DNA from: Glandiceps talaboti
Lineage: Eukaryota > Hemichordata > Enteropneusta > Spengelidae
DNA length: 64,000 nt
NCBI RefSeq assembly: GCF_964340395.1
Contig: NC_135550.1
Coordinates: 5,789,101-5,853,100, forward strand
Reading direction: 5' to 3'
Shown here: piece by piece, positions 1-10,954 of the stretch
How positions within the stretch are numbered: the first letter of the stretch is position 1
How the letters are laid out: each line of letters opens with the position of its first letter
Made by a program: the position numbers and the translations under genes
The notes under the pieces: model-generated
Seen by the model: only the letters and a program-made list of their open reading frames with translations
Database searches by the model: none
What the model was told of the DNA's origin: nothing

Positions 1-1509
1 AATGAATTTGTTCTGCATGTCATAATACTTGTTTGTTCAGCTTCTATCAAATGTGAGTTAATAGTATCCTAGGCTCTTCCTTTACTTGTAAGTAAAACAC
101 AGTAGATGATATACCATGCATGAACAAGATTGAACAAAAACTATGGAATATATACTCTGGTAGTTTTACATCATGACAATGCACATCTATGTCATGACAA
201 CACGTGTCTACATCATTGATTTTGCTGTGTTCGAAATAGTAGTCAAAACCTTCAAAATTACCATTACTTTCCCCGATTTTTAAAAATATATTACTGGCGC
301 TGGTATAATTGTGCTATTCTCCAATATTTGTCTTCATTCAGCCAGAAAATACTCTTGGCCGAAGGGTTTTGTCACTATTCGTCTCGTGACTCGTAGTGAC
401 AAAGACCCCTTTAATAGGTCACTCATACTTTCCTTGACTGAACAAAATAAATATATATTTGTCTAATTATACCATTGGTAATTTGTAGACTATGAGATAT
501 TGATACTTCTATACAGTCATACATTTAATAATATACATACTTTAGGGAAAGGATGACACATGCAACTGGAAAGTCACAGGGAAACGTAAATTGATGTGAT
601 GCTATTGAATACATCAATGGACAGTTTCATTAGCTTTTATATATATATACGATTGACAGTGTTTGAAATAAATTTTGCATGCTAGCACCAGGAATAAACT
701 GACCTTGCGTTGAACAATTTTTTACAAAGTTTGCCTGAACTAAATATCTATACAGAAGAAACATGCACTATTTCCTATTATATGGGAAGGTAGGATGACA
801 AACACAGTAGCCACACTCCCTGTCAATTTCAGTGATAACATGCAGGGTTTTATTTCACACAGCAGGAAGAACAAAAATGTACTTGTGTTTAGAAAAAAAA
901 ATCAAATTTAAGAGTTTGGAAGAGAAATAAAAGAACATCTCTATGGATTTACAGATTAAATAGATATGTATGTTTTTTGTTTTTTTCGTATTACATTCAA
1001 TACAATACTAATACAGTACTGTCATCGTGAGTTGAAGACTTTCTTACTCTGTAATGTACCTCTGGAAGTAAAAACAAGCACTCAATGACATCTCTCCAAA
1101 TGAACAGTGCCCTCATGAGTCTTTATGTACATGTAACCTCAATAAACCAACTATGAAAAGGGGATAGTAGACAAAGTCTTTACTAGTATATAAATGTATT
1201 AAAGTACCCTTCCCTTATCAAATACTTCTGTCCAACTGAAATTACATCAATTTCTGTAAGATGGCTATTCAAATCTTAAAAGTGACATCACTTCCTGTCA
1301 CGATGAATATTCATGTTTTCTCCCTCACATCACTTTGTGCCTTTCCTTCAAAATGACAATGTTGCAATGAATAATGATTTTTGACTGAAATATTCTTTCC
1401 ATACATCATCAATGATGTTTGTGGATGTTTGAAAATATAAATTAGTCAAAATTCATGTACAAGGTATTTATATCTCTCTGTAGTATATATAATAACCTGT
1501 TACTTAGCC
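1..1509. other. 3' flank and probable 3' UTR of SLC39A9; no gene seen
   Basis: AT-rich sequence without a supportable coding exon on either strand. Part of it should be the 3' untranslated region of SLC39A9, whose stop codon is at 1510-1512 on the minus strand. The nearest AATAAA I find on the minus strand is at 849-854, which would give a 3' UTR of about 660 bases; this is an inference. Confidence 0.5.
849..854 (-). promoter_or_regulatory. candidate poly(A) signal of SLC39A9
   Basis: AATAAA read on the minus strand, the first I find downstream of the SLC39A9 stop codon. No transcript evidence is available. Confidence 0.35.
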
Positions 1510-1764
1510 TCAATGGTGGTGGTGTACTGACAGTAACAAGGGAGCTAACGATCCAACGACTAATGCAGTTAGTTCAAGTTTTGTGAAGCCTGGTTTGTTC
1601 ACCTCTGAATTACTATCTTGCTCTGTTGAACAATTGCTATGAGAATGACCCTGGGAAGCTATTTCTGGTAAAACGTGCACGGTGGCAACATATAAAAATG
1701 TTCCTGCAGAGAACAGCATTGCTATGCCTGTCGCATTGATAGTGTCCAAAGCTTCTTTTGTACC
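1510..1764 (-). CDS. SLC39A9: SLC39A9 coding exon 7 (last)
   Basis: 85 codons including TGA, starting [13 protein letters not shown] after a TTTTACAG acceptor. It carries the last membrane segments ([20 protein letters not shown], then a hydrophobic C-terminal helix) and the His-tipped C terminus seen in ZIP9 proteins. Confidence 0.96.
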   Translation of the reverse strand, partial: GTKEALDTINATGIAMLFSAGTFLYVATVHVLPEIASQGHSHSNCSTEQDSNSEVNKPGFTKLELTALVVGSLAPLLLSVHHHH

Positions 1765-2010
1765 CTGTAAAATAAGAGAACAATTCAGACAAACTTGTCA
1801 GAACTGTTTATCTGAGTCCAAAATGACAAATCATGCACTTTCAGGAACCTGTCTGTTTCTAGTTCTGTATGATATATACTACAATCAATCAATCAATTAA
1901 TCAATCAACCATTCATTCACTCAATCAATCAATCCATAGAGCACTAGTTTCCAATCACTCAATCTAGCTATCAATTAATCAATCAACCAATCCATAGAGC
2001 ACTAGTTGCA

Positions 2011-2042
<32 letters not shown>

Positions 2043-5000
2043 CATAAAGCACGATTCCCATGTGACATAACATTAGAGGCACTGTGCATTTAGAAGGCTC
2101 TCAATTACAAAATGTGTTTTTAAATTCTTAAAATATACACCATGTATACATATTATAATAAAACCTTGACCGAGTATCTCCTCTGATACAACCAGCTGCA
2201 TCAAAAATGCAATATTTCCATCATATATATATATACCATACAATAAATATATTTACACAATAAAATAATTAATCGACTGATCAATCAACCAACCAACCAA
2301 CCAATCAATCAATCGACCAAATGAATTGCTATTATGTAAGTTTCCAAAACCGTAGTTCTGTTCAATGGTGCCAAAAGCTTGTTTGACCAGACTTGTTTTC
2401 AGCTTGAAATTGTCCACATTTTAGCCATCGCTATAATTCAATTCAGTTGACAGGTCATTTACATATTCAGTTGGCAGGTCATTTACATATTTATACCTTT
2501 CAGGTCATTTACATATTAATAACTTTCAGGTCATTTACATATTAATAACTTTCAGGTCATTTACATATTAATAACTTTCAGGTCATTTACATATTTATAC
2601 CTTTCAGGTCATTTACATATTAATAACTTTCAGGTCATTTACATATTTATACCTTTCAGGTCATTTACATATTAATAACTTTCAGCCAGTATGTAGCAGT
2701 GAATATATTCTGCTTATCAAGGCATTTAAAAAAAAAAACTTCATTTGAGGGATTGTTATTTAGTGTGAAATTACGAAAGTGTTGCAATGTACAGAAGATG
2801 CCATTTTAGATATGTATATTTCAGTCCAACCACCTACCTGACTAAGTCCTATGTATGTAAGAATGGCTCCAATTGGTGCTGCCAAGGAAAATACTAATAG
2901 ATGCAGTCGTATTCTGTTCCTCTCAAAGTTTTCATGTAAAAGAAATGAAACCAGACCAAATGCTGCAGGTGCCTGAAAATAAATACTTTATAAAATGAAT
3001 GAAACATAAAATATGAACCTGGAGTTCTAGAATAGTTTCAAGTGAACTATTTCCAAGGACCTCACCAGAACATTTTCTTATTACTGATATTTTCTTTTTT
3101 GTATTGTTATTATCTTATATTTCTGGTGGAAATAAATTCATATTCATATAAATTTGTTTATTTTGTCAAAATACTAAGAAATATGCCCCAAATGATACAC
3201 CTAGCAATATGACAACATCTGCCAAGGGTTTTACACACAAAGCAAATCATTCCTATTTTAGTCTAGCAGTTTATTGATAACTACTGGTAAATATTAGACT
3301 TAGGGGCAAGATCAATAGTTCAATTTAGTTCTCATCTTACAAAAAATGGTTTCACTTTTAAAGAATCTCTTTGTACAAAAAAATGTCGGCAAATTGAGAA
3401 ATAGAAGATTTGTCATTATATAGATGCATGACTGTCACACTAAAATAAAGTAAAGTGTCAACAAAAGAACTATTTTTCCTCAATACATACTGTTTTTATA
3501 TTCATAGCACTACACTACATACTAATGATACATACTGATTTGAAACTGATTGTGCTGTCTGAAACATTTTGAATTTTGGCCAATTTAGTAAAACAGGGGT
3601 GGAGGTCTGAGGCCTAACTTAAAGAATTTTGTTTTTATCCTACACTGAACTATTGATCTCACCCTTTAAATACATAACAGATGAGGAGTGTGTCTGAAAC
3701 TGGAACTGTTTCCATTTCAATGTTACGTAAATATCACTGTGAATAAAACCTCGTCTTACCTTGTGAAGCATTATGGCTACAAATACTATCATTTCTACAT
3801 CAGTTCTGTCTGTCTTAGCAGCAGCTCCCATTGCTATACCATCAGCTAGAAAAAAAAACATCCCAAAAATCAAACATACATGTAATACCCCGGTAGTACA
3901 TTGTATGGTCATATGGTTTTATGTAAAGTGGCTTACTCTGTAACCAATTAAAATCAGACTATAAAATGCAAAATACATGATACACAAAAGGGAAAAGATA
4001 TCTTGTGAATTCAGTGTTGAACAAAAAGTTGGATTTTAATGAGATAAAATGTACTGGTTTCATTCACTTTCACTTATATCAGTATGGAGTGGGCATCAAC
4101 CCAAACCTAGGTGGAAATGACATACACAGTGCCAGGAAAATGTGGTAAACTTGTTGTCAACTGCTTCTATTCTTATTGTAACTATATAAAAATACAAGCA
4201 GTTGACCATACATTTAACGAAAGTTCCCTAGCAAGATCTGTATGTCACCAGCCTAAGTTTGAATCGATGCCAGCTCCATACTGGTGAGTGAAAGTGAATG
4301 AAACCAACATATTTGAACTCTTTTCACATCCAAATTTTTATTAAAGAATCACATTTGAGTCAATAGTACTGTAGTTATTATCTATGTACAAAAAGGCTTG
4401 GAAACTGAGAACATTGTGTTTTTTTGAATTTATTGGATATTTATTGGAAAATGAGAAGAAAAGAATTGAGTCTATAAATGATACTACTATATAACTTTGT
4501 GATTAAAATGCTCCACCTGTTATTACTAGATAATAGGATTCAACATGTTTTATTTGTTGGATAATCTGATGTAAAACAACAAATACAAAACAAAGACTGT
4601 AAAGTTATAAATGGTGCCACTTGAACATAAATGTACATGCTAACAATTCCTGTCATTCTGTTAGGAATCAATTAACAAGAACTGTTGCACTTATATATAC
4701 TTAATTTGTATAGAACATTGATACAATTTTTAAAAAAAAGAACCATAATTTTATGTAATATAAACAAGCTTACATTGAGAGTAATGTTCACCCAAAATAC
4801 TGTAGGGCATAGTTAATGTAAATTGAATTGACCTGACTTGACTTGATATGAAAAATACATGTACATTTTCTATTCTGAATTATACAAGCTCATAACTCAA
4901 AAGTTTGTCATTAATTTTGATTAGAGAATAAATCTCAGACAACAGTTGTGCTATACATGTGCATATAGTAAATCTGGCTCATGAAGCCCCCCCCCCCCCA

Positions 5001-8000
5001 ACTAATGTCTGATGAATAGGGGTGACCCTATTGATTTGTACATGAATGTTTCTCATCGTAGCATTTTTAATAAGTTTGCCCAGAATTTAGTCATTTCTAA
5101 CAAGGGATGGACTCGACTAATTTATATCTCTCTTTCTCACAAATATATAGTTAATGTTTCAATGTTACTGGAAAGTTCTTTTTATCTCTGGAAATAAATA
5201 TATATTTAATACATATTTATATATTTATATATTGTGAGACTGGACACAACCGATTTGGAAATGTCTTTTCCAGGGTGTAGTGAATTGACAATAAATTACC
5301 ATTAAAAAATATTATGGGTCAATTGGTCGATAAAAAAAGGAAACCAGTGTGCCTACAATGTGACGCCTTCTGGATGGCTTAAACATGATAATTTAAGTCA
5401 GAAAAGGACACCCACAAACCATATTAATTATCAATGGTCTTATATTTCAGAGATAAATGATAATTTTTGACCAGATACATACTTGTGGTATCGCCATCTT
5501 ACTGTCAGCAATCTCTTATTTTTCTTAATCTGGCCATAGAGGGCGATATTTTTAAAATTTTGGTCAGGTTCAAGAAATATACATTTCTTGTAGAATCAGT
5601 TGGATCATGAGAAACAGAAACATACATGGACAGTGCCATCCATGATCCTGATAAAAAATAACAAAAAAAGCTCTCACTGGAAATTGAACATCAATCCTCC
5701 ATACAATTTATACCAAGGGGGTGTTAGAAACTATGAAATTATAACATGATTTCAATTTTGCATGGAAGCAGTTCCTGAAGAACACCAATGGAATGTTACA
5801 GTTTGTACCTCACACATGCAGATTGTCTCTACACAGTATAAGGAGTTTCATAACAGTCATACAACATCATTACCTACCTGCGGCATGTACTACAAGTCCC
5901 AGTGTGGCTGTTATCTTATTTCTACCAGTACCATTACTATTTTTGTTGGATTCAGCATCACCTATGGAAACAACAGACATAACTTGTGACTTCACATCAA
6001 AAGAATACTTTTTTGGGGGGAGGGGGGGGGCACATACCTTTTCTTGGGAAGAGTTATTCAAAGGCACCATCTATATTGTACATATACCATATTATACAGA
6101 ACATTGACATGTTGAACGTTATGAGGTCACTCAACTTTGAACTTGAGATTAATTCATTGCTGATTTGGTGTTTGTGTTACTCCGGACCACAATGACCAGC
6201 TCAATTGGTTATGCAATTACTACTTGTCAGTTTTATGGAAGTAGTAAGAATGTAGTCTGTAACTAAGATATGCCATGCCCTCACTCATCAGCCAACTCCA
6301 TCCAAACACCAAGAATGTTAGTCAACTCACAGGAAATTAACCCATATTTTTTATCATTTTGACTCCAACAATAAAGGTTGTCTTTCGCTAGAGACTCAGA
6401 CATGGCAAGATATAAATTTAGAGACCGACCCAATGCATGCACTCAGTCTGGAACAATATTTCATCTTGCCCTATAGCATCTTTCTCATAGTGACTCTGAC
6501 CTGAACAAAAATGTTTGCACTTTTTTTTTTTGGAAACTGTAATCTGGGACAAGGGCACAAACATATATAAATACACATTATTACATACTTTGTATACAAA
6601 GACTTACCCTGAGAGGAATGGAAATGAGAACCACCTATCTGATCTACCAGCAACATAAAGACAAATCCAATCACTAAGGCAAATCCAATGTACACATGTA
6701 AATCTTCTCCTTCATGTTCATGTTCATGTCCATGGCTGTGAACATCACCTCCTGCATTGCCTACTGTTTCATCTACACCTTCTTTCACAATGTGATGATG
6801 CTCTATGTATAAAGAAATCAAGAGATCAAACATGGACTGAAATCATGATGGTCGAATGATTAGCATGACCAGCTTGGAATCTGCAGGTTGCGGATTCTAG
6901 CCTCATCGCTGCTGTTTTTTTTCCGAATGGCTAAAATCCTTGGGCAAGATTTGAACCATGATTGTGCCTCAGTCAACCCAGCTGTATAATTGGGGACCTG
7001 GTAGGATAGAGGTTGCAATGTGTATGCTGTAATCCTATGTGCTGATAGAGGCTGCAATGCACTGTTTGCTTACTAGAGGGTTAAGGAAGTATAAAGGGCT
7101 GTTGTACAATGTAGGTCAGTACCAGGGTAGAGCTTTGAACACAGTCTGGGAAGTGCTACACATTTGAATATAAAATCTAATATTATTAATTTATTATCAT
7201 TATTATTATTTATTATCATAAATTAGAAACATCTAACATGTATGTTTCATTTTCCATTATTTAAACAGAGATGATGATGTTAGTCTGTGAGGTACACCAT
7301 GATGGGGCACCCTCACACATCGGTCAACCCCTCTCACACATATTGTACAGTCTAGATGAGACGACGGGTGGTGAGAAAAGCTTCTACACACAGTTGTAAA
7401 CACTAAGTGAAGTTGTATGGTAATACTAGTAGTAAGGGGAAACACGTCAATACAATCCCTTTGGTCTAAAAATGTTGGCTTAACCAATTATGGCAATTCA
7501 TGACACTTTTATTGTACTAAAAGTTTTAATATGTTGCAGATGTACATGTCTATGACAAACAGTAATGTAAAAACAATTCCATCAAACAATTTATTACATT
7601 AAATGTACATTTATCAAATTTAATTTCAAATATCAACTTCACGCATCATTTCAGATTTTGGTGCTGGAATTATTCATCACAATGATTCTGTGCAAACATA
7701 ATATGAATCATCTTGCTAACTTTGAATCTGTACATTGTCAGTTCGAGTCTTGTCCTTGGGTGAAATCTGAACCGCCATTGTGCCCCAGTCAACCCAGCTG
7801 TACAAATGAGGAGCTGATAGGATACAACTTATAAGTTGCTATGTGAAGGATTTAATCTTTCTGTTAATTGAGGCAGCAGGGGCTGTAATCTCCAATGGCA
7901 ATTTTAGAAATATAAAATAGGCTGTTGTGTTGCTTACATCTGTGCCAAAAGGAATAATTGTGCAGATCTTTGAGCACCATGAGAGAAAGTGTATTATTAT

Positions 8001-10741
8001 TATCATTATTAGAGGCAAAATACAGAAATGTTGGTATTTACATGTAGGATAAAGTGCATCTATATATGCAATATACATTACCTGGTACATTTTCATACAG
8101 GGCATGAATACCTTCTGGAATAATGACAGCCAATGATGTACCAACTAATAACCCAGCACCAAGAACTGTTACTAGACGTAACTTGTCCTGTCGATTAAAG
8201 AATAAAATACACATACATGAATTGCCCTACAGTTATTATATTACAGTACACGTAACATGTATACATGTATTTCATCATCAGACAATATATGTACATGTGT
8301 ATATACATGGAGGTAGTATATTGGTAGCGACTTTTTAATTGCTAAATGAATCTTATAATATGATATGTACATTGTATGGTAATATTTAACATATATATTC
8401 TCCAGAGCATTCTAACTGAACTCTACAATGTACATCTCAGTGGAAAATGGCACATTGTAAATTGACTGATTGATTGATCAATCGATTGATTGATTGATTG
8501 ATTGATTGACTGATGTTTAAACCTGCACTAGCTGTAACTGAGATACTTGTTTTCATAAAATAACCAAAGATATATTAACTAAAAGTTTGTTATTTACAAA
8601 TGTACTTATAAAAAGACCTTGTATCTGTCTAATCAGTTGTACATGTGTAGTGACAAGTTTAAATCTTGAGCAAAAGCTCGGTTTGAATCTGTCACCATGT
8701 TAAAAGTGACAGCATTAAACTTAAATAAAGAACATGATTTGTTGTGAGAGTAACATGAAGTACAACTACTGCCATAGAATAGATTTATGCCTGGAAGCTT
8801 TGTAAGCAATTGGTATATTAATTCAAAAATATTGCTGCAATGTACAATTCTGAATGACTCTATACAGTCATAATTATTTATCATGCAACTGTAATATGCC
8901 ACTTGAGGTTCGCAGTTTACTCATATCATATGATATAAAAATCTTACCCTACCACTACAAAGATAATACATTTGGTTGGCCCTGAATCATTTAGTGTACA
9001 TGTCCTTGTCCAATTTCTGAGCTTTGGTTGAAAATATATTATGATTATTTAAACAACTAATTTGTATTTGGGATTTGATGCATAATCAGTATATGTTTCA
9101 ATTATGAAATATCCATATGTTATGTTGAAACAATTATTTTAATTTCATGAAACTACATTGTATCATTACTCCTATTCACACAAAAGAATAATGACCTCAA
9201 AAATTCATCAAGTTATGTAAATGTACTGTCCATAACTGGGTCCAAGTGCAAGTTAAAACTCAATGAATAACTTAGCAAACAGTCAAACACACAAGTAGTT
9301 GGGGGGGGGGGGCAGGTTTAATAATTCACATTGAATATTTATTTAACACAAACTGTATGAAAAAATGTATTCATAACAGGTATACATATATATGTTTTCC
9401 TTTGAAAGTAAATGTACATGTATGGTACATGCACTCAACAGACTTTTGTGAGTTCAACAATGGCGTTGCCGCAAGTCAGCTTGATGTTATTGAAAGTGAA
9501 TATATGTCATTCTATGAAAACTACAAATATCCAGCTAACCACAATATACATATATGTTCTCTCTTCATTTATTAGTTTTTCTGACTCAGCAGTGACACTA
9601 CCGACAGTAACTGTTACTCGGACTCTCTGACTATGAACTGAGTATATTATGTAGATACATAACCTCTACAAAAACAGTCAAAAATTTCCAGAATGACATA
9701 AAATATTGGATAAATTTTAATACATAATTCCATAATCTACAAATTAAGAATAAATAACAATATTTTAAAAAACTTTATACAATTTATGAATTCACATCGA
9801 AATATTTGTTTTAAAAATAAAGTCTTGTCACTACATTATAAATGACAAGACAACTAGAATAATGTAGTATGACCCCAAAAATAAATCAGGTCTTTTTTTT
9901 AATTTTCAATGTTATGACTTATTTTCTGTCAAGTAACAGTGATTTAATATGTATAACTGTACATTTGTATTTGTCAATGGTCTAACCGTATGTCATTCAC
10001 AATTTTTGTCACCATATTTATATTTATAACTTTCTGCATAGATACAATGTAGATATTAAAGATTATGGTGTCACAGTTGTAAGGTAACATCTGGTATGCT
10101 ATTTTTTTTCAATGAACGGTACTTGTACTTCATCAATGGGGGAAAAAAGATGCTACAAAGAGCATTCGTGGATGGTGTAAGCTGGAAGATTATTGAGACG
10201 ATTTTTTATCATTACAGAAAATATTCAATTTGATCAGCAGAGACCGAGTGAGTTATTCCCACAGAGATATCTCCACGCTGAGGGGGGAAACTAGGGTACA
10301 ATAATATATCTTCGAAACGAAACTTTTTCGCCTGACATATATCATAACCACAGTCACAGCAGTAGTGTGTGTAACAGGAACCGTATTATCGTAGTATACA
10401 ACCTAACTGAAATCGGATAGATTGCAGTTGTATAAAAAAAAGAAAAAAGTTTGGTCTTCCCTAAAAATTCATCATTCTACCAAACTACTGCCAATTGAAA
10501 ATTATACGTGCCTGTTAACAATTTCATCATTTAAGAACCGGAATATGCATACAATGAACAATATTATTGCGTGTTGGTTGGAAGAGCGATCATGCTGCCA
10601 CGTCTGTCGAGGATTTACCAACGTAAAAATATACACATCTCTTACCTCTGATAAATTAATGGCCAACGGTATAGAACCAGACAAATAACAACCAATTAAC
10701 ATGGCAATAGATAACAATAACAGTCGCCAAAAGTTATCCAT
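1510..10741 (-). CDS. SLC39A9: zinc transporter ZIP9 (SLC39A9), complete, 7 coding exons
   Basis: ZIP-family transporter. Human ZIP9 moves zinc into the cytosol from Golgi/secretory compartments and also acts as a membrane androgen receptor. Exons in coding order on the minus strand: 10741-10646, 8187-8082, 6802-6608, 5961-5878, 3845-3760, 2972-2838, 1764-1510. Together they give 957 bases, 318 residues plus stop; human ZIP9 is about 307. All junctions are GT-AG and in phase. The start MDNFW followed by a hydrophobic segment matches the human N terminus, and the ATG is preceded by GCCGCCAAAA. A His-rich loop ([10 protein letters not shown]) precedes a membrane segment containing MLLVDQIG. The two intramembrane metal motifs are intact: HAAADG (split by the exon 4/5 junction) and HKAPAAFG (split by the exon 5/6 junction). 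The protein ends SVHHHH. It is divergently paired with ERH. The only real doubt is the UTR extent. Confidence 0.97.
1881..2041. repeat. (CAAT)n simple repeat in SLC39A9 intron 6
   Basis: Imperfect runs of AATC/CAAT interrupted by a short duplicated spacer containing CCATAGAGCACTAG. A second, weaker block of CAAC/CAAT units lies at 2268-2320. Confidence 0.85.
2451..2685. repeat. 26-bp minisatellite in SLC39A9 intron 6
   Basis: About nine head-to-tail copies of a 26-bp unit beginning CAGGTCATTTACATATT and ending CTTT. Two unit subtypes alternate, one with AATAAC and one with TATACC before the final CTTT. The first copy is shorter. Copies are nearly identical, so recent expansion is likely. Confidence 0.9.
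2838..2972 (-). CDS. SLC39A9: SLC39A9 coding exon 6
   Basis: 45 codons, phase 0 at both ends, beginning [10 protein letters not shown] and ending YIGLSQ. It supplies the second half of the HKxPxxxG metal motif of the fifth membrane segment; its ERNRIR stretch is the conserved cytosolic turn. Confidence 0.97.
3760..3845 (-). CDS. SLC39A9: SLC39A9 coding exon 5
   Basis: 86 bases that complete Ala from a split codon and then read DGIAMGAAA through AIMLHK. Holds the D and G of HAAADG and the H and K of HKAPAAFG. Acceptor TTTTTTTCTAG, donor GTAAG. Confidence 0.97.
4055..4306. mobile_element. MITE with about 33-bp terminal inverted repeats in SLC39A9 intron 4
   Basis: 252 bp bounded by TGGTTTCATTCACTTTCACT on the left and its reverse complement on the right. 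The inverted similarity continues inward through CAGTATGGAG. A second, nested inverted pair (GTCAACTGCTT / AAGCAGTTGAC) lies inside. No coding capacity; no clear target-site duplication seen. Confidence 0.8.
5878..5961 (-). CDS. SLC39A9: SLC39A9 coding exon 4
   Basis: 84 bases entering in phase 1: Gly from a split codon, then a polar Asn-rich linker ([12 protein letters not shown]), then [12 protein letters not shown], the start of the zinc-coordinating fourth membrane helix. Flanking splice sites CATAG and GTAGGT. Confidence 0.96.
6608..6802 (-). CDS. SLC39A9: SLC39A9 coding exon 3, His-rich loop
   Basis: 195 bases. Encodes HHHIV, an acidic linker, the His-rich loop [10 protein letters not shown], a hydrophobic helix and [12 protein letters not shown]. 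This matches the loop and third membrane segment of ZIP9. Donor GTAAGT. Confidence 0.97.
6850..7222 (+). mobile_element. tRNA-derived SINE, copy 1, SLC39A9 intron 2
   Basis: A tRNA-like head with a degenerate B box (GGTTGCGGATTCTAGCC) is followed by a body containing CAGTCAACCCAGCTGTA and CCTGGTAGGATAGAG. The tail is ATT/ATTT-rich, of the kind mobilised by L2/CR1-like LINEs. A second copy lies 0.5 kb away in the same orientation at 7725-8013. Confidence 0.75.
7725..8013 (+). mobile_element. tRNA-derived SINE, copy 2, SLC39A9 intron 2
   Basis: Shares the body CAGTCAACCCAGCTGTA and GAGCTGATAGGATA with copy 1. A B-box-like CAGTTCGAGTCTTG sits at the head, and it ends in TTTGAGCACC...GTATTATTATTATC, a typical L2/CR1-type 3' tail. 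Internally diverged from copy 1. Confidence 0.72.
8082..8187 (-). CDS. SLC39A9: SLC39A9 coding exon 2
   Basis: 106 bases, [20 protein letters not shown] onward to ALYENVP plus one base. Corresponds to the second membrane segment ([13 protein letters not shown]) of ZIP9. Acceptor CGACAG, donor GTAATG. Confidence 0.97.
8461..8512. repeat. (GATT)n simple repeat
   Basis: Nearly pure ATTG/GATT tetranucleotide array in SLC39A9 intron 1, immediately left of a TTAA-flanked element copy. Confidence 0.85.
8521..8712 (+). mobile_element. truncated copy of a TTAA-flanked MITE
   Basis: Begins TTAA|ACCTGCACTAGCTGTAACTG and matches, in opposite orientation, the right end of the complete element at 24630-25165 over about 190 bp, including TACTTATAAAAAGAC and GTGACAAGTTTAAATCTTGA. 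The far end is not recognisable. Confidence 0.7.
10646..10741 (-). CDS. SLC39A9: SLC39A9 coding exon 1 with start codon
   Basis: 32 codons from ATG to NLSE, donor GTAAGA. The first 30 residues ([20 protein letters not shown] and on) align with the N-terminal membrane segment of human ZIP9. An in-frame ATG exists upstream at 10817-10819, but the conserved MD..W start argues for this one. Confidence 0.96.
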
Positions 10742-10951
10742 TTTTGGCGGCGAGGTAAAATTGTCAGTGAGGATTTGCGATGTCTGATTCAACATGAAAA
10801 GTATCTCGGAAGACAACAATCATGTGTACAGCTGGTAATGACCCTGCGTAATGACCTGCGCACAGAATCTGGTCATTGGTGGCGCTGTTAGCATAGCAAA
10901 AGTAAGCTTGGGTGAAGAAGAGATCGAAGGCACACTACATTCGAAGTGAAA
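10742..10951. promoter_or_regulatory. bidirectional promoter / 5' UTRs of SLC39A9 and ERH
   Basis: Only 210 bp separate the two divergent start codons, so both core promoters and 5' UTRs must fall here (or reach slightly into either first intron). The interval is less AT-rich than its surroundings and carries an ATTGG (inverted CCAAT) at 10875-10879 next to GGCGC. No TATA box at a convincing position. Transcription starts cannot be placed from sequence alone. Confidence 0.75.
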
Positions 10952-10954
10952 ATG
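10952..10954 (+). CDS. ERH: ERH coding exon 1 (initiator codon only)
   Basis: ATG ends the exon, and GTTAGT is the donor. The choice is forced: exon 2 opens directly on the second residue (AHTIL) in phase 0, and ERH proteins begin M-[SA]-H-T-I-L-L-V. Confidence 0.9.

Noticed and set aside
10502-10819. Longer SLC39A9 start using the upstream ATG at 10819
   Set aside because: The conserved ZIP9 N terminus begins at MDNFW (10741), which has the better initiation context; the extension would occupy most of the shared promoter.
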